Shown here piece by piece: positions 57,579-64,000 of a stretch of DNA of 64,000 bases. A program made the position numbers and the translations under genes. Origin of the DNA: Gordionus sp. m RMFG-2023 (lineage: Eukaryota; Nematomorpha; Gordioida; Chordodea; Parachordodidae); NCBI RefSeq assembly GCF_954871325.1, contig NC_088776.1:61528954-61592953 (forward strand), read 5' to 3'. The first letter of the stretch is position 1, and every line of letters begins with the position of its first letter. The notes under the pieces are model-generated. The model was not told the origin of the DNA, searched no databases, and saw nothing but the letters and a program-made list of their open reading frames with translations.

Positions 57579-58847
57579 TGTTACATTATAGGAATTAATA
57601 AATTAAAATATTTTGGTTATTGAATAGTAAATGTTTTAATTTATGTAACGCACATCAAATTATATTTTTTATTTTTAGTTTTACCTTTTATTTTTATAAG
57701 TTAACCTTTTTAATATTGTATTCTAATTTTAGTTTACAAAAATATATATATTCAGGTTGTTATCATTCTGTAAAAGTAAGTTATATTAAATAAAATAAAT
57801 TATTTGTTACATAAATTAAAACATATTACTATTCAATCAAAATATTTTAATTTATTAATTCCTATAATGTAACATATTCGACGACTACCGCTTGTAAGTA
57901 TTTTGAGATACCTTCATAAGTCACTCTTGAGTGATGCCGATGATCTTGATTAAATTTCCGTCATAAGCGATAAGTTGTAATATGAGATTTCTTAACATCT
58001 CTAATACCAAGTTTTTTAGCCAGACCAAGAGGTATGATAGTATATTTGGAGCCTGTATCGACTTGCATACATGTGACAATGTCGTTCAATTGATAACTTA
58101 GTACTTTTTGTTTTTAATATTTTAATCTAATTTTTGTAATATCTTATATTACTTTTTATTTTTCGTAACCTTACTTTTTGTTTTTATATATATTCTAATT
58201 TATATTTTTAGAGAATATATATATAGTATGAGAAAAAGAAGTTAATAATAATAAAATATTTTTTTACTTACTTGCACGTTTATCATGATTCTCTTTATCA
58301 TTCTTCACTTATTTTTATATCTTGATGAACTATTATTTCTTTTTATTCTCAACTTACTGATAATAACTATTTTGAAAATGATAATAATAACAACTGAGTA
58401 TAACAAGCAATCTATATGATAAATTCGCGATTTGTAAGGACAACTTACGATATGGATAACAAGCTTACGATTTAAACAAACCTACGTACAAATATAATAA
58501 ACGATTTGTACATGAAACATTTTGATGATCAGATCGATAAACCATTTGGACAAGAAACTCTCCATGACTTCTTAGATGATATTGGGAAGGTTTTTTAGAA
58601 GAGGGAGAATGTTACATTATAGGAATTAATAAATTAAAATATTTTGGTTATTGAATAGTAAATGTTTTAATTTATGTAACGCACATTCATTATATTCAAA
58701 TTATATTTTTTATTTTAGTTTTACCTTTTATTTTTATAACTTTTTTTAATATTGTATTCTAATTTTAGTTTATAAAAATATATATATATAGGTTGTTATC
58801 ATTCTGTAAAAGTAAGTTATATTAAATAAAATAAATTAATTATTATA
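57579..58847. mobile_element. rearranged Ty3/gypsy LTR fossil
   Basis: Two direct LTR copies (57579-57805 and 58610-58847) start TGTTACATTATAGGAATT and share almost all of their length. Directly after the first lies an inverted piece of the LTR start (57806-57874), and then, on the minus strand, a retropepsin remnant with VDTGSKYTIIPLGLAKKLG (57875-58095). The stretch before the second LTR is in the sense orientation and ends in a purine-rich tract AGAAGAGGGAGAA (58597-58609), a likely polypurine tract. The element is broken and lacks most of pol. The similar LTRs suggest it is younger than the 13-21 kb fossil. Confidence 0.75.
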
Positions 58848-59043
58848 GGCTCGTCCTTCTTTCTCTTCAGGTAAATATTAATATAAATGGAGAAAGGGAT
58901 TAATTACAAATTAAAAAATTAATAGAAAAAACAAGATTTTTTTATAATATAATCAAAATTACCTATTTATTTACAAATTCCTTTTTAAAAAATAATAAAT
59001 TTTAAGAAGGCTTAAGACTATGTGCCTCCCTCCCTCCCCCTAC

Positions 59044-59347
59044 TAGTGAATCTATTGAATATGAGGTTTAGAAGGTTAGAGGAGTATAGGGTTGATAGAT
59101 AATTTGATAATTAAAATTCTAGTGAATCTATTGAATATGAGGTTTAGAAGGTTAGAGGAGTATAGGGTTGATAGATAATTTGATAATTAAAATTTTAGTG
59201 AATCTATTGAATATGAGGTTTAGAAGGTTAGAGGAGTATAGGGTTGATAGATAATTTGATAATTAAAATTTTAGTGAATCTATTGAATATGAGGTTTAGA
59301 AGGTTAGAGGAGTATAGGGTTGATAGATAATTTGATAATTAAAATTT
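59044..59347. repeat. 76-bp minisatellite, four copies
   Basis: Units begin at 59044, 59120, 59196 and 59272 with TAGTGAATCTATTGAATATG and are virtually identical. No open frame or RNA motif is apparent. The identity implies recent expansion or homogenisation. Confidence 0.97.
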
Positions 59348-59662
59348 TTTAAAATTAAATATAAATTTCAAGATAATCCAAATAAAACACATAAATCAAT
59401 TTTATATCAAAAATATTAAATGCCTCTAATCGAAAAAAGCTTATATCAATCCAATCAATAATCTATTTCATTCATAGCTCCATAAACCACGCATGACCGG
59501 ACTAATACTGTATTGACCTGATCTGCAGCATTAATACCTGCTACAGTATTCTTAAATGATTATGTATAAAAAGTTCGATGGCTCCTTTGTTATAATTTCA
59601 TTTATCATTGTCCTCAACTATCAAATCTCATCTGGCATATCCACAAATGAAAGACTTTAAAT

Positions 59663-60014
59663 TAAAGAACTGCAAAGTCAGGCCCGACCCGTACCCGTTT
59701 TATTTAAAATAATTAAAAATTAGGGCCAGGTCGGGTCGGACCTTGGAAATTTTTTTAAATATATCTAAATTTATCAATTATACATTGAATTTTTTATGTA
59801 AAATAAAAATATTTTATTTTATTTATTGAAACTAAACGACATATAACATTTTTTTTTGTATTTTGAGTAATTATTAAAATAAATAAATTTATTTTAATAA
59901 ATTCGGGCCGGGCCAGTAAAAAAAATTTTGGGTTCGCGTCAGGCCGGCAAAACATTTTTTTAATATATTTGGGCCGGGCCGGGCTTGAAAAATTAGACCC
60001 GATGCAGATCACTA
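59663..60014. mobile_element. hAT MITE with CCCGACCCG / GGGCCGGGCC ends
   Basis: Ends TAAAGAACTGCAAAGTCAGG and, on the minus strand, TAGTGATCTGCATCGGGTC form imperfect hAT-style inverted repeats. Flanks CTTTAAAT (59655-59662) and CTTCAAAT (60015-60022) are an 8-bp target duplication with one difference. GC-rich GGCCCGAC, GGGTCGGG and GGGCCGGGCC motifs inside are spaced by A/T tracts. The 59794-60027 frame is a by-product. Confidence 0.85.
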
Positions 60015-60029
60015 CTTCAAATGTCAAAA

Positions 60030-60715
60030 CATTATATAATAAATTGCTTAATAACTTCTCGTCAGGGCCCGAATATATTAAAATACGCCTCTGATAAAGT
60101 TTAGGTCAAGAAAAATTTTATTAATGCATTCATTCCTAAGACGCAGTATATTCTTGCTAACTTCTATTATCCTTAATTTTCCAGTTCCTGCAGAAACTAC
60201 TTCCAATAGATCTCGTATTTGTAAAGAAATTAATTTAATCATTAGAAGATATTCAGAATGAGTCCACCAATTCTCTTTTAATACAAGACATCTATTACAA
60301 ATGCTAGCACTCAGCTAAATCCATATATATATTTTTTAAATGTTATGAAAAATTGTTGTGTAATTAGATAATATATTTATATATTCCAATTAAAAAAAAG
60401 TCAGCTCTCGTATTAAATTATCAACTTCAGATAAATAGTGGGTTCAGGCTATACTGATATTTTTCCAATAGTCCCTAAAATAAACTTATAGATTTAAAAA
60501 TGCTGTAACAACTTGATGCTGAAAACTCCATTTTGCTTGCTTTTTGCAGTCTTTTTTTTCTTGTAGATCAAATAGCCTCACAAATAATTTTACTCAAAAG
60601 ATTTTATCTTTTTAGATATCTGAACATTTTATACATATTGTGAATAAAAGTTATTCTTATTAAAAAAAGTTATCTTCCTCAACCCTGAGAGATTCCCTTA
60701 GATTCATTTAAAGTT
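60030..60715. other. spacer, nothing recognised
   Basis: No gene or repeat identified, although G and C are somewhat more frequent than elsewhere; it could contain unreadable 5' parts of the RT copy that follows. Confidence 0.4.
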
Positions 60716-60719
60716 TACA

Positions 60720-61690
60720 CTATTATCCAAAAAGAAGAGATCCAACTTTTGGGCTCCCCATTACTCAATAATAATATATCCGAAAAAATCTTCGATAAAA
60801 CTTTTTCTGAGATGCAAAACTTGGGAAAGTTCTTCAACCACATTCCACCGCACCAGCTTTTTTACTTATTAAAACGGTGTTTATATCTTCCTAAAATCTC
60901 GCATCTCTTCAACTCATCCTACTCATTCACCTTTTCAAAATTTTTCACTCAACACAATATTCGCTTAAAGCCCTTTAAGAAAGAACCTTTAATCTTTCAT
61001 TTACAGAATTTAATTGGTACCTAATACAATTACCCGCTAAACTCGTGAAATCGACTTGATTCCCTTAGAAATACTTTCCTTATCTCTATTTATCTCAAAT
61101 CGCCTATCCCTCAATTCTGAGATCTCATCATTTATAACCTCCAATGATGATCTTCTAATAGCAGCAATTGAAAGATAGAATCTACTTTCCCCAGACGGTT
61201 GTACATTTTCAACCGAAATCTCTAACAAATCTATCATCGAACCTCTAATAAAGAAATTACAAAATATAACCCTACCGAAATCAGCGATATACAACTATTA
61301 CAAATCAGCGATAAATACGGCGGGCATGAATGGCTCGAAGCACTTCCAAGCCAAACCATTAGATAATCTCTTAACCAACTTGAATACTCGCTTACACAGT
61401 AACACATTTGCCAATGCAGCTTACCAGTTCAACCTAACGCCAGTCCTAAACTGCACCAGCAGCCAAGTTCGCCATCGGCATGAAGCAAATTAATAAAATC
61501 ATCCATAACGCTTTTAATAAGGCTAAAATAGCCAACATCCTTGAAACCTACCTCTCATTACAGGACGGCCACAGACCCGACGGTTTAACCTGCACCCCCT
61601 GGTCTAATGAGAAATCCCTTATTTAGGACGCAACCTGCTTCTCCTCCTTTCCTTCAACAACTAATTCAAACCCTCTTACTTGTGGGGAAA
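60720..61690 (+). pseudogene. LINE-like reverse transcriptase family, C-terminal half
   Basis: The plus strand reads LLGSPLLNNNISEKIFDKTF and HQLFYLLKRCLYLPKISHLF (60745-60925), the connection region after RT. After frame changes it reads KYGGHEWLEALPSQTI (about 61308-61360), then NAFNKAKIANILETYLSLQD (about 61510-61565), HRPDGLTCTPWSNEKSLI (about 61568-61625) and DATC. RPDGLTCTPW is the counterpart of RPDGISLIPW at 46.6 kb. No RT catalytic part is present upstream. It is broken by several frameshifts. Confidence 0.65.
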
Positions 61691-61699
61691 ATAAAAAAA

Positions 61700-64000
61700 T
61701 TAATAAATTTTCAAAATTAGATAACTTAATATTTCAGCCAATAATAATATCAACTAACGGCAATTTCATAGTCTACAAAAACTTTATCACGAAAAATTTT
61801 TAACATAACAAACGAAATCGCCAATCCTTATTTCTTAAACAAAAACCTCAACTAGAAATTTTTAAACACAATTATATTTGATATTTAGGTACATATTCAT
61901 TATTAAATAAAGCTCTTTTTAGAACCTTCGATACTTATAATATATATTTATTTTTATTTAGTAATTTTACATATTTTTTATTTTTTTAATAAAAGGTATC
62001 ATTATAAAAAAAATTTAAATAATAACATTGATTTATAAATTTTTTTCTTGTGTATAAATTTATAAATATTATTACCATAAAAATTTTAAGTTTAATTTCT
62101 TATATTGGATATTGGCAAAATATAATATATCTCTGTTCTTTAATAATTTTTAAAATATAATTTTACTATGGGGGGATTTCACCCTTCACCAAGGCTACGC
62201 GCCTGTAAAAACTAAAATATGTCTAATTTAGCCATTATTTATAAATTCGTGAGAAGATGGTTTAAAATTTTTGAAAAGCAAGCATGAAAGGACTTAAATT
62301 TTATTTTCAACTCTTAGCCCTAGCTATGAATAAAGAATTAAGCTGGCGCTCGTTTCTGCTAAAAACTTCAAACACTTATTAAGCAACATAAAATTATGAA
62401 TTTTATTTGTAGCAAGCAACCAATCTAAATTAATAAAGCTGGCTAAAATTTAATTAATTTATAAAATATTGTAGAATAGAATTGTAAGACCAGCATCACA
62501 GACTAATAAAATTTTATATAATTTGTCTGTCAAGAAAAAAGCCTTAAACTATCTGGATAAGAACTTTTTAGTATAGACCTTTTACTTAATAAAAAAAAAC
62601 ATAAATTTATTTTTAAAACAGTAAACAATTAATATTAGCTTAATACAAAATCGCACCAAACAATAAATTAACCTTCGGATTTCCTTTATAAAATAAAATG
62701 GTATCCGAATAATATCGTAATGCAATTTTATATAATTTTAAGATAAGGAATATTTTTATCTCATTTATCCAAACATAATTTTATTAAAAACTAGAAAATG
62801 TTAAAATTTTTTATATATTCAATATAAATCATTATTTTTTATAGTTATTTATAATTGGCTGTATAATTTTTAATATATATTTTATTTTAAAATATCTCCT
62901 TTTATTGAAATTCTCTTATTATATTTTTTAGATATTGCTGAGAAGGTAGGCAGGGAGTTGTATAAAAATACTTTTATTTAAATTTTAAAATTTTACAATC
63001 CTTGGATGAATTTAAAACATGTTTATATATATTTTTTAAATTGATTGAGTTAATTATATGTATTAATACAAAATAACTTGAACAAACATGTATGAATAAA
63101 ATAAATTACAATTTATGCTATACAACACCCAACTATAAATAAAATAATTTCATATGTTAATATCTAACAGATATGATTTCTTAATTCAAGTTTTATTCTA
63201 AAATAAGTATAATTTTCTTATTAAATTATGATATATTATATGTAAATTTTCGTTCTTATTGCAAAATTAGAATATAAATTTAACAAATATGTTTGAGGTC
63301 AAATTAATAATTTTCAAAACTAATAATTCTTCGTGAATAAGAATTATCGATTAAAAGTGAAAATCTATTTAAAATAAGTGACTATTTATATTAACATTTT
63401 TAAATATTAATTATTTCAAAAATATTGATGACCTACTTAAAGCCCTCTTTAGTAAAATTATTAACATATGATTAGATTCTTTTAATTGGTTATTCTATAT
63501 ATTAACATCAAAATTTGAAGGACTTCCCTTATCAGCCTGTATTAGCGATCATATCCCTAAATTTGCAATCTATTAATTTAATAAAACAATGGATTATATG
63601 CAGCTAATATAGATAGCATAATCGGAGGATTTGAGAATACAACTTAGCTTTAAACTTGAAAACTTCTCATCAAAATAACAATTAAGAGTTATTAATTTAC
63701 AGTTAGATCTAGACATATTAGACCTCAGGTCTCTGTCGTAATACCTAGTCCCATAGTCTTAATTAATTCTGTTAATTACTTAATAAATCGAGCTTTAATA
63801 ACAGCCCAAAATTCAAATCTCCAATGATCACCTAACCTATCTCTTGACAGCCTATGATCAAATGGCTAAAATTCTTTGTAAATTAATGTATTTTATAAGG
63901 CAATAAATGATCTAGTTACGAGCATAACATATAAAACAATAAATTCATCTGGTTGTAGTTTATGATTTCCAACTCAGTCGAAAATTGATGTAGTAAATTT
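61700..64000. other. AT-rich spacer, nothing recognised
   Basis: Apart from a GC-richer island at 62165-62215 (CACCCTTCACCAAGGCTACG, possibly the edge of an element) and an exon-like but out-of-phase segment at 62932-62945, I see no supported feature. Confidence 0.5.

Noticed and set aside
62932-62946. Exon-like segment ATATTGCTGAGAAG between TTTTTTAG and GTAGGC
   Set aside because: It is 14 nt, not a multiple of three, does not end in the usual split G, and lies 10 kb beyond the last other candidate.

Overview
The window is a very AT-rich eukaryotic, probably animal, genomic segment. No rRNA, tRNA, operon or ordinary long-exon host gene could be recognised. The recognisable long coding stretches are transposon-derived: hAT, MULE, PIF/Harbinger, an APE-type LINE, a second LINE-like reverse transcriptase (RT) family in several copies, and Ty3/gypsy fossils. 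The repeat repertoire fits an invertebrate with a low-GC genome, for example an aphid-like insect or another low-GC parasite. The species cannot be named from the sequence.

Layout. 1-8.4 kb: AT-rich spacer with two hAT-type MITEs (1334-1762 and 7803-8152, each with 8-bp target duplications that match at 7 of 8 positions) and one unexplained open stretch on the minus strand (3291-3450). 8.5-52.4 kb: a long + strand region carrying very short exon-like segments. Each sits between a usually T-rich stretch ending in AG and a GTAATA, GTAAGA, GTATAA or similar donor. Sixteen look intact (9-30 nt, all multiples of three, all phase 1-1, all open), and about five homologous copies are decayed. They encode short acidic peptides such as VEEEQVVP, DDQVVP, VGEEVAQ, DAGAME and DAGAVE, each ending in a split Gly codon. 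The surrounding introns fall into four recurring sequence families (A, B, C, D) whose order repeats roughly A-C-(D)-B, so the locus appears to have grown by duplicating exon-intron blocks. This looks like one very large miniature-exon gene, similar in architecture to schistosome micro-exon genes or aphid miniature-exon effector genes. Its first and last exons were not found.

The introns of this locus are heavily invaded. A Ty3/gypsy fossil (13389-21166) sits in a B-type intron and itself contains a 4.3-kb hAT element. A second hAT remnant (23413-24265), a truncated LINE 3' end inside a C-type intron (26160-26408), RT-family copies at 27.7-30.25 and 46.2-48.7 kb (antisense to the micro-exons), and a Harbinger remnant near 34 kb follow. 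An APE-type LINE (about 37.26-44.52 kb) is split by a 4.66-kb Mutator-like element with about 1-kb terminal inverted repeats and a perfect 8-bp target duplication.

52.4-64 kb: AT-rich spacer with a MULE-derived MITE, a large (TTCC)n microsatellite, a rearranged Ty3/gypsy fossil (57.6-58.85 kb), a four-copy 76-bp minisatellite, a hAT MITE with target duplication (59663-60014) and another RT-family fragment (60.72-61.68 kb).

The mobile elements have no joint function. The only candidate host function is the micro-exon locus.
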